36,136 nt of DNA from Chloroflexi bacterium 54-19. GTDB lineage: Bacteria > Chloroflexota > Chloroflexia > Chloroheliales > Chloroheliaceae. The DNA lies in NCBI GenBank assembly GCA_001898225.1, contig MKTJ01000047.1, positions 155,764 through 191,899 of the forward strand, written 5' to 3'. Within the stretch, counting starts at the first letter, position 1. Each line of letters begins with the position of its first letter. The position numbers were made by a program, and so were the translations under genes. Positions 23,490-31,093 of the stretch are shown here, piece by piece. The notes beneath the pieces are model-generated. The model had not been told where the DNA came from. It ran no database searches and worked only from the letters and a program-made list of their open reading frames with translations.

Positions 23490-24752
23490 TTGTCAAGAGT
23501 CTTTAGAATTTCAACCTTGCTGGTCATACTGCTAAGCCTGAGTAGCTTGCTACTGGCTTGCGGTGATGCCACCAGCACGACCGCCCCCGCGACAGTAGCA
23601 CCGACTACATCGGCGGCTACGACCGCTGCCGCGACTACTGCCGCGGCAATAACAGTAGCAACTACAGCGGTGGCCTCAACTGCGGCCAGTACCACCGCCG
23701 CTACTACGACTGTTCCAACAACCGCAGCCGCTACCACCACGGCTCCCACGACTGCCGCCAGCACTACTACTGCGGCTACAACCACAAACGCCGGTTCAAC
23801 CACGGCGGCCAGCGGCCCCTTAACAAAATTGACCCTTGCTATGGACTGGGTACCTAACACCAACCACACCGGGATTTATGTCGCCTTGCAAAAGGGTTGG
23901 TACAAAGAGGCCGGGATAGACCTGCAAATCTTGCCTTACGCTGACGGCGCTATCCCGGACGTGCTGGTGGGCGAAGGTAAAGCCGACCTGGGCATCAGTG
24001 GCGAGGATGGCGTGGCGACTTACCGGGCTGCCGGGCAACCGGTGGTTTCCATTGCGGCTATCATCCAGCACAATACCAGCGGTTTCGCCTACCTGAAAGA
24101 TTCAGGTATCACTCGGCCCCGCGACCTGGCCGGAAAGCGTTACGCCGGGTTTGGCGCCGCCTATGAAGAACCGGTTATCGCGGCGGTTATCAAAAAAGAC
24201 GGCGGCACCGACACCAAAATCCAGAATATCACGACCAATGCCGGCGGCTACCAGGCGGTCGCGGCCAAGCAGGCCGATTTCGTCTGGATTTTCGCCGGGT
24301 GGGACGGGATCCAGGCCAAACTTGATGGTGTTAACCTGGGAATGTTCTTCCTCAAAGATAGCGGTATTCCCGATTTCTATACCCCGGTCATAATTACCAG
24401 CCAGACCAATGTAACGGCTAAAGCCGAGGCTCTCAAGGCGTTTATGGCCGCGACCACGAAAGGCTACGACTACGCTATCGCCAACCCGAAAGATGCCGCC
24501 GATATTCTGATGGCAGCCAACCCGAAAGGCACTTTTTCTAATCCCGAACTGGTCTACGAAAGCCAGGCGTATTTGAGCCCCCTATACAAAGATGACGCTG
24601 CCCAGTGGGGTCAGCAGACCCTCGCCGCCTGGAGCGGCTATCCCAAGTTTCTCTTTGACAACGGCGTGTTGCAAGACCCGGACGGCAAGCCCTTGAGCAA
24701 AGAGCTTGACTATAGTTCCCTCTTTACCACGGCTTTCCTGCCGAAACAGTAA
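23490..24752 (+). CDS. thiY: ABC transporter substrate-binding lipoprotein, NMT1/THI5-like
   Basis: A 420-residue lipoprotein starting at TTG with AGAGGAGAGG just upstream. The signal peptide ends in LLLAC (C24). Residues about 25-110 are an unusually long Thr/Ala linker made of ACT/GCC-type codons. The NMT1/THI5-like domain (about 111-405) starts KLTLAMDWVPNTNHTGIYVAL and contains GWYKEAGIDLQILPY and GKADLGISGEDGVATYRAAG. It resembles ThiY, which binds formylaminopyrimidine, a thiamin precursor. The TPP riboswitch supports that or thiamin/HMP uptake. A strong terminator follows, so this is a complete three-gene importer. Confidence 0.9.
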   Translation: MSRVFRISTLLVILLSLSSLLLACGDATSTTAPATVAPTTSAATTAAATTAAAITVATTAVASTAASTTAATTTVPTTAAATTTAPTTAASTTTAATTTNAGSTTAASGPLTKLTLAMDWVPNTNHTGIYVALQKGWYKEAGIDLQILPYADGAIPDVLVGEGKADLGISGEDGVATYRAAGQPVVSIAAIIQHNTSGFAYLKDSGITRPRDLAGKRYAGFGAAYEEPVIAAVIKKDGGTDTKIQNITTNAGGYQAVAAKQADFVWIFAGWDGIQAKLDGVNLGMFFLKDSGIPDFYTPVIITSQTNVTAKAEALKAFMAATTKGYDYAIANPKDAADILMAANPKGTFSNPELVYESQAYLSPLYKDDAAQWGQQTLAAWSGYPKFLFDNGVLQDPDGKPLSKELDYSSLFTTAFLPKQ

Positions 24753-24773
24753 AGGCGGTTTCGCAGAAACAAA

Positions 24774-24817
24774 AAATAGCGGCTAACCGGAAAAAGGTTT
24801 AGCCGCTATTTCGTTTT
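24774..24817 (+). terminator. Intrinsic terminator of the thi importer operon
   Basis: AAATAGCGGCTAA (24774-24786) and TTAGCCGCTATTT (24799-24811) form a 13-bp stem, followed by CGTTTTT. It also lies just beyond the stop of the convergent galT gene; the A-run on its 5' side could serve that strand too. Confidence 0.88.
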
Positions 24818-24826
24818 TAACTCAAA

Positions 24827-25888
24827 TTATCCCCGCAAGGAATAATGTTCCTCAGAAAGGCTGCGCAATCGCTCGGCGCTCGACTCGGCGGTAATATCCC
24901 GCTGGGCGTTACCAAGCAATTCGTAGCCGACCATAAATTTTCTTATTGTGGCCGACCGCAAAAGTGGCGGGTAAAAATGGGCGTGCAGGACGTGGTGCGG
25001 GTAGTCCTTGCCGTCAGTCGGGGCCTGGTGGAAGCCCATCGAATAAGGAAAACTGACCTCGAAAAGGTTGTCGTAGCGGGTGGTCAACCGTTTGAGGATG
25101 TCGGCCAGGCCGTCGCGTTGGGCCGCATCAAGGTCCGGTATAGACTGGACCGCTCGTTTAGGCAGGACCAGGGTTTCGAACGGCCAGACCGCCCAGAACG
25201 GCACCACGACCAGCCATTCATCATTTTCAACCACGACCCGGCTTTTATCCTGGAGTTCGAGGTTCGTATAATCTTCCAGGAGGCGGGTGCCGTGTTCCTG
25301 GAAATATTTGGCCTGGGCGGCCTGTTCCTTGGAAGGCTCGTTGGGGACAATTTCCTCGGCCCAGATTTGGCCGTGCGGGTGGGGATTGCTCGCGCCCATC
25401 ATAGCGCCCCGGTTTTCGAAAATCTGGACGTGGTTGATAAAATCGAGGCTGCCGAGGGTTTTATATTGCTCGGCCCAGGCGTCCACCACCGTCCTAATAT
25501 CTTTAGCCTCCATGCGGGCCAGGGTCAGGTCGTGGCGGGGAGAGAAACATATAACCTTCGCCAGGCCGCGTTCGCTCCGGGCCACCAGCAGACCCTTGTT
25601 CTCAAAATTGGCTTCGGGGGTATCGGCCAGTAAAGCCGGGTAATCGTTGTCAAAGATATAGACCGAGTCGTAATTAGGGGTCAGGTTGCCACCTGCGCGA
25701 GGGTTGCCGGGACACAGGTAGCAGGTTGGGTCGTACGTTGGGGGTTTTTCCTGGCTGGTTTTTTCGACCTGGCCCTGCCAGGGGCGTTGCGTGCGGTGCG
25801 GCGATACTAAAATCCACTCACCAATCAAGGGGTTGTAGCGGCGGTGAGGCTGTTTGAACAGGTCACTGTTCAGGCTCGTTTCTTGCAC
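24827..25888 (-). CDS. galT: Galactose-1-phosphate uridylyltransferase
   Basis: A 353-residue enzyme of the Leloir pathway that exchanges UMP between UDP-glucose and galactose-1-phosphate. It starts at GTG with AGGAG 8 nt upstream. N-terminal RRYNPLIGEWILVSPHRTQRPW is the family signature. The zinc-site cysteines are in CYLCPGN. The active site is NPHPHGQIW with the nucleophilic His. The C-terminal half has FPYSMGFHQAP and HHVLHAHFYPPLLRS. A perfect minus-strand -10 TATAAT lies at 25952-25947. No galK or galE is nearby. Confidence 0.95.
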   Translation of the reverse strand: MQETSLNSDLFKQPHRRYNPLIGEWILVSPHRTQRPWQGQVEKTSQEKPPTYDPTCYLCPGNPRAGGNLTPNYDSVYIFDNDYPALLADTPEANFENKGLLVARSERGLAKVICFSPRHDLTLARMEAKDIRTVVDAWAEQYKTLGSLDFINHVQIFENRGAMMGASNPHPHGQIWAEEIVPNEPSKEQAAQAKYFQEHGTRLLEDYTNLELQDKSRVVVENDEWLVVVPFWAVWPFETLVLPKRAVQSIPDLDAAQRDGLADILKRLTTRYDNLFEVSFPYSMGFHQAPTDGKDYPHHVLHAHFYPPLLRSATIRKFMVGYELLGNAQRDITAESSAERLRSLSEEHYSLRG

Positions 25889-25990
25889 GATTTAATCTCC
25901 TCTTGCCAAATTAAAGGTTTATCTTTACCGCTGTTTCTTTCAACCTATTATAACTGGTTTAATCCTAATTATCTCTATAATTGAGACCTT

Positions 25991-27610
25991 TTACACCCAA
26001 CCTTCAATTTTTGCAAGGTGCCAGAAGTAGAAAATGGACAAGAATACGGCAGAGCTCAACTCTCCAAATAATTCAAAATAAAACTGGTCTTCTTGAGTGT
26101 AATTATGGGTAGTAAAATTTCTTGCAAGAAATGTTATTATTATAGTTTTTGAAATTTCTTTATCTGTATTATTTTGATTGGATAAGGCTTTAGCCGATTG
26201 TAAATTTTGCAATAATTCTTGGAAAGAATTTGCGTCTTTTTTAACACTGGTATAACCAGTTAACCAAGATTTATCAGCTTTAACGCTCTTACTTAATACA
26301 TTTTGCATAACCCTATTCATTGTTCCAGTTGAATCGGCTTTTGCTTTCACTGCAAGTGCTTTTAGAAAATATTCAAAAAAATTAGTCAAATTTTTGAGGT
26401 TTGTATAACGAGTTTGAGGAAGAAATTTCCTGGTTTCCTCTTGAGTTGCAACAAATTCAGGTAAATAATGAAGAAAGATGTCTAAGCCATTTTTTTGACA
26501 AAAAATTAAAATTTCATTCGAATAGCTTTCTGGAGGGGAAGGGGTTAAGTTCCATTTTGTTAATCCAGAAAAATGTCTTTCAAGAATCATTTTACTATCA
26601 TAAAAACGTTTAGTTTCGAAATCAATTTTTAGGAAATCAATTTTATCAAAATTGAATTTTAATTCCTGACTTACTTCTTCCCAGGTTTTTCCTGTTAATG
26701 CCCAAATCCAACTGTATAAAACACTAATATCGAAGTCAATCAATGTTGTTAATTTATTCTTTTCGCTTTTTATATATTCTGCTCTCAATTCAAGTAAATT
26801 ATGAATATAGTTTATCAGGGTTTCTTCAGTGACTCCGAATTTCAAGCACACAAATTGTGCGTTATTTTTTTGAGCCTTTTTTAAGTCTTCGTACTCATTT
26901 TCATCGAGTTGCTTAACGTTATATTTTTCTTGGGCTTTTGCGAAATTTCTTTCTCTTTCTCTATAGTAGAGCGTGAAAAAAAATGATAAAGAATCATAAA
27001 TTGGTACAAACGCGGTACCATTTTTTCTGAAAGTTTTATAAATTTCTTTATTGAAAGCTCGGGGATACCAATTATATTTTGCTCTTTTTTTCTTTGTTAA
27101 TGACTTTATTAAGGAATAATTTCTGAATAAATCGGGATATTGTTGAAGGAAATATAATTGATGAATTTGCCAATACCCATAATAGTGTTCAACTATCGTT
27201 TCTCTAATTTTTGCTCTTTGAAATTGGAATTGAACTTTTGGATATTTGTTCCAAGGTCTAAAAGTTTCTTGTTCAGGATTATGTAAGTAGATATTTCCTT
27301 TTTCAAAAGCGCGATCAAAAGAATCTATTAATTCCTCATCAGTTACTTTAATCCAATCCATGTCAAAAAATCTAGTTGGGTCAAAAAGTTCTTGTATAAT
27401 GGGCCATATAGTTGTGATAGAATTTTGGTCATGTTTATATGACCATTTTTTCTTTTCTTTAATAAAATCTGGTGGGTAAATAATTCTAGCACGAGGAAAC
27501 ATCAAACCTTCTTTTTCATAATGCTCTAACTCCTCTTTAGTAGTTATAACATTATATTTTTTACAAAATTCGATAAATTTAGATAATTCTAAGAAACGCT
27601 CCGCAAACAT
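25991..27610 (-). CDS. AT-rich hypothetical protein with C-terminal HEPN-like RX4H motif
   Basis: A 539-residue protein whose base composition (by eye about one third GC) and Lys/Asn/Phe/Tyr-rich content differ sharply from all neighbours, implying recent transfer. The ATG has GGAAGG 6 nt upstream. The N-terminus (FIEFCKKYNVITTKEELEHY, then EKEGLMFPRARIIYP) looks like a degenerate MerR-type helix-turn-helix. The middle is helical, with no family I know. Near the C-terminus FLARNFTTHNY contains R497-N-x3-H502, the RX4H pattern of HEPN ribonucleases, followed by two helices. No toxin or antitoxin partner or integrase is adjacent. An RNase-based defence role is inference. Confidence 0.7.
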   Translation of the reverse strand: MFAERFLELSKFIEFCKKYNVITTKEELEHYEKEGLMFPRARIIYPPDFIKEKKKWSYKHDQNSITTIWPIIQELFDPTRFFDMDWIKVTDEELIDSFDRAFEKGNIYLHNPEQETFRPWNKYPKVQFQFQRAKIRETIVEHYYGYWQIHQLYFLQQYPDLFRNYSLIKSLTKKKRAKYNWYPRAFNKEIYKTFRKNGTAFVPIYDSLSFFFTLYYRERERNFAKAQEKYNVKQLDENEYEDLKKAQKNNAQFVCLKFGVTEETLINYIHNLLELRAEYIKSEKNKLTTLIDFDISVLYSWIWALTGKTWEEVSQELKFNFDKIDFLKIDFETKRFYDSKMILERHFSGLTKWNLTPSPPESYSNEILIFCQKNGLDIFLHYLPEFVATQEETRKFLPQTRYTNLKNLTNFFEYFLKALAVKAKADSTGTMNRVMQNVLSKSVKADKSWLTGYTSVKKDANSFQELLQNLQSAKALSNQNNTDKEISKTIIITFLARNFTTHNYTQEDQFYFELFGELSSAVFLSIFYFWHLAKIEGWV

Positions 27611-27654
27611 TTTTACCTTCCGATTTTCATTGTTGTATGAGTTATTGGTAATTT

Positions 27655-27692
27655 TAGGTTAACCTAGCTGTCAATGTTGATAACTATATCAA
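27655..27692. promoter_or_regulatory. Palindromes upstream of the HEPN-like gene
   Basis: TAGGTTAACCTA (27655-27666) is a perfect 12-bp palindrome. TTGATA/TATCAA with a 4-base spacer (27677-27692) follows. They sit 45-80 bp before the HEPN-like start and could bind its regulator or the protein's own N-terminal domain. Confidence 0.4.
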
Positions 27693-27742
27693 TGAAAATA
27701 TCAAAAAAATCTAGGTATGGAGGCCGCTAAAGGGTACACATG

Positions 27743-27771
27743 TTGCTTGTTAGCCTAAAAAATAGTAAAAT
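27743..27771 (+). promoter_or_regulatory. Predicted promoter of pdxST
   Basis: TTGCTT (27743-27748), 17-bp spacer, TAAAAT (27766-27771). The resulting leader would be about 180 nt. Confidence 0.55.
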
Positions 27772-27800
27772 ATGGGAAAGTTAAAGGTTAAAAAGAAGCG

Positions 27801-27829
27801 TCCGGCCCCCTCCTCAATGGTAGGCCGGA
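27801..27829 (+). other. Hairpin in the pdxS leader
   Basis: TCCGGCC (27801-27807) and GGCCGGA (27823-27829) with a 15-base loop, followed by A-rich rather than T-rich sequence, so it is not a plus-strand terminator. It may stabilise or regulate the leader. Confidence 0.45.
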
Positions 27830-27956
27830 ATAAAAAAACGCCAGGTGAACAGGCTTATTTAAAAAGCTCGATTTAATAAAAAAATTAGCCGTTTGACCGG
27901 TCTTGCTTTACCTGATCCAGCAAGAAGCCGGGGCGGTTCAGGAGGAATTGTATTTA

Positions 27957-28859
27957 ATGGCTCAAGTAGTGAATGGTGTCGAGAAATCCACCTGGAAAAC
28001 TAAAGTTGGCCTGGCCCAGATGTTAAAGGGCGGCGTTATCATGGACGTTGTCACAGCCGACCAGGCGAAAATCGCTGAAGAAGCCGGGGCTGTCGCCGTA
28101 ATGGCCCTCGAACGGGTGCCCGCCGATATTCGTAAACAGGGTGGCGTGGCCCGTATGAGCGACCCCGAACTGGTTTCCAAGATTAAAGAGTCGGTCTCTA
28201 TCCCGGTGATGGCGAAAGCCCGGATTGGTCATATCGTCGAAGCCCAGGTACTGGAAGCCCTCGGCATAGATTACATTGACGAAAGTGAAGTGCTGACCCC
28301 TGCTGACGACCAGTTCCACATCGACAAACACCAGTTTAAAATTCCTTTCGTTTGCGGGTGCCGCAACCTGGGTGAAGCCCTCCGCCGCATTGGGGAAGGC
28401 GCGGCCATGATTCGCACCAAGGGCGAAGCCGGTACCGGTAACGTGGTTGAAGCCGTCCGCCACCAGCGGGCCGTCCAGGGCGAAATCCGGCGCATCCAGG
28501 GGATGCCCGTCGAAGAGCTCATGACTGTTGCCAAAGAGTTAGGAGCTCCCTATGACCTGGTGCTCCAGATTCACGAGACCGGTAAACTGCCCGTGGTAAA
28601 TTTTGCTGCCGGTGGTGTGGCGACCCCAGCCGATGCCGCATTGATGATGCTGCTTGGTAGCGAAGGTGTCTTTGTCGGTAGCGGTATCTTCAAGAGTGGC
28701 GACCCCTTCAAACGGGCCAAGGCCATTGTCCAGGCGGTCACCCATTACCAGAACCCCAAGATTATTGCCGAAGTTTCCAAGAACCTGGGCGAACCGATGG
28801 TTGGCATCAACATCTCCGACATTCCAGAGGAGCAGGTGCTTTCCAAACGGGGTTGGTAA
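27957..28859 (+). CDS. pdxS: Pyridoxal 5'-phosphate synthase, lyase subunit
   Basis: A 300-residue PdxS/SNZ-type TIM-barrel. It builds PLP from ribose-5-phosphate, glyceraldehyde-3-phosphate and ammonia supplied by PdxT. The ATG at 27957 is chosen over an earlier in-frame start because AGGAGGA lies about 10 nt before it and the protein then begins as the family does. Visible motifs: KGGVIMDVVTADQAKIAEE, AVMALERVPADIR, the catalytic lysine of IPVMAKARIGH, FVCGCRNLGEALRRI, MIRTKGEAGTGNVVEAVRH, VNFAAGGVATPADAALMM and VFVGSGIFKS. pdxT follows 24 nt downstream. The subunits form a 12+12 complex in the cytosol. Confidence 0.97.
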   Translation: MAQVVNGVEKSTWKTKVGLAQMLKGGVIMDVVTADQAKIAEEAGAVAVMALERVPADIRKQGGVARMSDPELVSKIKESVSIPVMAKARIGHIVEAQVLEALGIDYIDESEVLTPADDQFHIDKHQFKIPFVCGCRNLGEALRRIGEGAAMIRTKGEAGTGNVVEAVRHQRAVQGEIRRIQGMPVEELMTVAKELGAPYDLVLQIHETGKLPVVNFAAGGVATPADAALMMLLGSEGVFVGSGIFKSGDPFKRAKAIVQAVTHYQNPKIIAEVSKNLGEPMVGINISDIPEEQVLSKRGW

Positions 28860-28883
28860 TTTAACAGACTGGCTGGCTGCAAA

Positions 28884-29564
28884 ATGCAACAGAATAAAGA
28901 CAAATCCCAACCAAAAGTTGGGGTTCTCGCTTTGCAAGGCGCGTTTATTGAACACGTCCACGCCTTGCGTGACCTGGGAGTCGTGGCTAAAGAAGTCCGG
29001 CTCCCGGAAGACCTGACCGGGCTGGATGGCCTGATTATACCCGGTGGTGAGAGTACGGCTATTGGGAAACTGATGGTCCGGTGGGACTTAATCGAGCCGG
29101 TCAAAGAGATGGCAGCCGAAGGTAAGGCAATTTGGGGCACCTGTGCCGGGATGATTTTGCTGGCGAACGACATCGGGGGTCTTAACCAGCCGCTCCTGGG
29201 TTTGATGGACATCAAGGTTAAGCGCAACGCCTTTGGTTCGCAACTGGATAGCTTCGAGGCTGACCTGGATGTGCCCGCTTTTGAGAAAGAGCTAACCCAC
29301 CAGGAAAGCACCCAGGACCATCCTTTCCGGGCGGTCTTTATCCGGGCTCCTTTGATTGAAAAGGTTGGGCCCCAGGCCGAGGAACTGGCCCGGATTTCGG
29401 GCGTTAAGGAGACCGGCCCGGATTTTTCAGAGGACGAACGAAGGCAAGATACTATCGTAGCGGCCCGCCAGGCTAACCTGCTGGCAACCGCTTTTCACCC
29501 GGAGTTGACGCCGGACCGCCGTTTTCACCAGCTTTTTCTAAAGATGGCCGGGGATCCGCGCTAA
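28884..29564 (+). CDS. pdxT: Pyridoxal 5'-phosphate synthase, glutaminase subunit
   Basis: A 226-residue class-I-type glutamine amidotransferase. The catalytic triad is visible: Cys in IWGTCAGMILLA and His/Glu in ATAFHPELT. Further signatures are GVLALQGAFIEHV, LIIPGGESTAIGKL and FRAVFIRAP. It releases ammonia from glutamine and channels it to PdxS. Residues around 125-145 (AFEKELTHQESTQDHP) and 175-187 (ETGPDFSEDERRQ) look like small insertions compared with typical 190-200-residue PdxT. No strong Shine-Dalgarno is seen, but the ATG is closely coupled to pdxS. Confidence 0.96.
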   Translation: MQQNKDKSQPKVGVLALQGAFIEHVHALRDLGVVAKEVRLPEDLTGLDGLIIPGGESTAIGKLMVRWDLIEPVKEMAAEGKAIWGTCAGMILLANDIGGLNQPLLGLMDIKVKRNAFGSQLDSFEADLDVPAFEKELTHQESTQDHPFRAVFIRAPLIEKVGPQAEELARISGVKETGPDFSEDERRQDTIVAARQANLLATAFHPELTPDRRFHQLFLKMAGDPR

Positions 29565-29607
29565 CTACCCTGACCTTCCTTCTAAATATCGAAGGCGGTA
29601 CACTAGC

Positions 29608-30906
29608 TTGCAAGTACGAACCCTGCATTTCCGCGACTTTCTTAAACTGGGTCACATGCACCAGGCCGATATTGGCTTGAATCTCCCTTTTGCCCTGGTG
29701 CTGCCCGATTTACCTCTACCGGCGGCTCTCGCACAACATTTGCCTGTCAACAGCCTGAATTCTTCGGTCTATATCTGCGAAGAAAAAGGTGTGCCCCAGG
29801 CTTTTGTTCAGGCGCGGGCCCGCCAGCGCCGGGATGAGTGGGAAGTCCTTTCGCTGGGGGTTGTAGGGCAGGTCCGGCCTGAACTCGTTGAAATCTCAAC
29901 TCCTACCGATGAATCCACCCTTGACGATACTGACGGTGGCGAGGCCGCGCCCTCGCTGGCCCCGGTCAGTGGACCCGGTTTGAGCCCGGATGGTTCAAGC
30001 GAGGCGGTCCAGCTTAAAGAAGCCGACCCCGCCGCGGATTACCGGCCCGGTGAAACAACCGAACCTGCTACCGGTGAAGATGGGGCAGAAAACAGCGAAC
30101 CCGAATACAGCCTGATCCAGGTCTGGCCGGTCGAGATTGAACTGGCCTGGAGCAAATTGCTCGAACACCTGATTGTCGATGCCGGGGAAAAGGGGGTTGT
30201 ACGGGTCTACGCCCGGCTTGCCACCGACTCGCCCGAACTGGAACTTTTTAACCAGCTTGGTTTCCACGCCTACACTCACGAAACCCTTTTTCACCTGCAA
30301 TACGACCAGGTTATGGAAAGGCCCGACCCGGAAACCTTAAAATTGCGCGACCACCGTAATCGCGACTGCTGGTTCATCAACCAGTTGTACAGCGCTATAA
30401 CGCCTTCCCCCGTCCAGAACGCCGAGCAGACCACTTCCCGTACCTGGGAAATTCACCGGAATTATTTGCCGCACCAGAACCGGGAAAGCGGCCTGGTTTT
30501 GATTGAAGGCGATAAAGCGCTGGCTTATGTACGAATCCTGAGTTACCGCAACCGCCATCTTTTGCGTATTATGAACCTCGATACCTCTCGCCACCTTTTA
30601 CCCGACCTGGTTCGTTACGCGCTCTCGACCCTCAAGGCCGGACCTGGAACCGAAGTTTATTGCGCCGTCCGCGAGTACCAGGTGGAGCAGGAAGCAATTT
30701 TGGAAGACCTGGGTTTTCAGCGAGTCTTTGGCAAACAGGCCGTCCTGGTCAAACATACTGTCCAGTTCGTGCGCGGCCTGGAAAAACAACTTGTCAGGGC
30801 CAGGGAAGGCAAACTGGAACTGGCGCATCGTTCGATGCGGCCCGGTACGTCGGTCCGGTTTGCCCGGTTCATTCGGAACCACTGGCATACTTTTGTTTGT
30901 CTTTAA
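29608..30906 (+). CDS. Protein with two GNAT-like halves joined by an acidic linker
   Basis: A 432-residue protein starting at TTG with AAGGCGG about 10 nt upstream. The first half (about 1-245) starts VRTLHFRDFLKLGHMHQADIG and is interrupted around 95-165 by an acidic, Pro/Thr/Asp-rich stretch that looks disordered. It resumes with AWSKLLEHLIVDAGEKGVVRVYARL and LELFNQLGFHAYTHETLFHL, typical of the end of a GNAT fold. The second half (about 280-400) has GLVLIEGDKALAYVRILSY, LPDLVRYALSTL and LEDLGFQRVFGKQAVLVKH. A substrate or even catalytic activity cannot be claimed. It follows pdxT closely (43 nt) and may be co-transcribed. Confidence 0.65.
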   Translation: MQVRTLHFRDFLKLGHMHQADIGLNLPFALVLPDLPLPAALAQHLPVNSLNSSVYICEEKGVPQAFVQARARQRRDEWEVLSLGVVGQVRPELVEISTPTDESTLDDTDGGEAAPSLAPVSGPGLSPDGSSEAVQLKEADPAADYRPGETTEPATGEDGAENSEPEYSLIQVWPVEIELAWSKLLEHLIVDAGEKGVVRVYARLATDSPELELFNQLGFHAYTHETLFHLQYDQVMERPDPETLKLRDHRNRDCWFINQLYSAITPSPVQNAEQTTSRTWEIHRNYLPHQNRESGLVLIEGDKALAYVRILSYRNRHLLRIMNLDTSRHLLPDLVRYALSTLKAGPGTEVYCAVREYQVEQEAILEDLGFQRVFGKQAVLVKHTVQFVRGLEKQLVRAREGKLELAHRSMRPGTSVRFARFIRNHWHTFVCL

Positions 30907-30995
30907 GTTTAAACTTTCGGCGCATGGAGAACGCCGGATGCCTCTCACCGGAGATTACAGATTGTGTAGAATGAAACTAAACAAAGTTCACAATC
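30905..30995. other. Palindrome and inverted repeat after the GNAT-like gene
   Basis: AAGTTTAAACTT (30905-30916) is a perfect palindrome at the stop codon. CGGCG/CGCCG (about 30918-30936) and GATTGTG/CACAATC (30960-30995) follow. No T-run makes a convincing terminator. Nothing else is seen in the 187-bp gap. Confidence 0.35.
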
Positions 30996-31093
30996 GTATT
31001 TAAATTGCGGCTTTTTATTTTATTCCGGGATGTTTTGGGTACAAATTATCAAAAAACCTGAGCAATTTATCCCACGTAAACGGTGAAATCTCT

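Larger units (their letters stand above)
27611..27956. other. 346-bp divergent spacer (HEPN-like gene / pdxS)
   Basis: The half near the HEPN-like gene is AT-rich with short palindromes. The half near pdxS holds a predicted promoter (27743-27771), a GC hairpin (27801-27829), a CTTGCT/AGCAAG hairpin (about 27902-27924) and the pdxS ribosome site AGGAGGA (27940-27946). A 34-codon frame starting at 27772 overlaps the -10 box and has no ribosome site, so I do not call it. Confidence 0.6.

Noticed and set aside
23186..23869. 227-codon minus-strand frame with long Val/Ala runs
   Set aside because: It is the complement of the Thr/Ala linker coding region of the binding protein plus the permease end; the low complexity is a mirror of that repeat.
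24845..25633. 262-codon plus-strand frame
   Set aside because: It is the antisense shadow of galT, which carries a full active site.
25991..27610. Toxin-antitoxin pair based on the HEPN-like gene
   Set aside because: No small antitoxin (for example MNT-type) gene lies on either side; galT and pdxS flank it.
27772..27876. 34-codon basic frame (MGKLKVKKKRPAPSS...) before pdxS
   Set aside because: It has no ribosome site and its ATG begins inside or at the predicted -10 box, so the likely transcript would start after it. It could be revisited if the promoter prediction is wrong.
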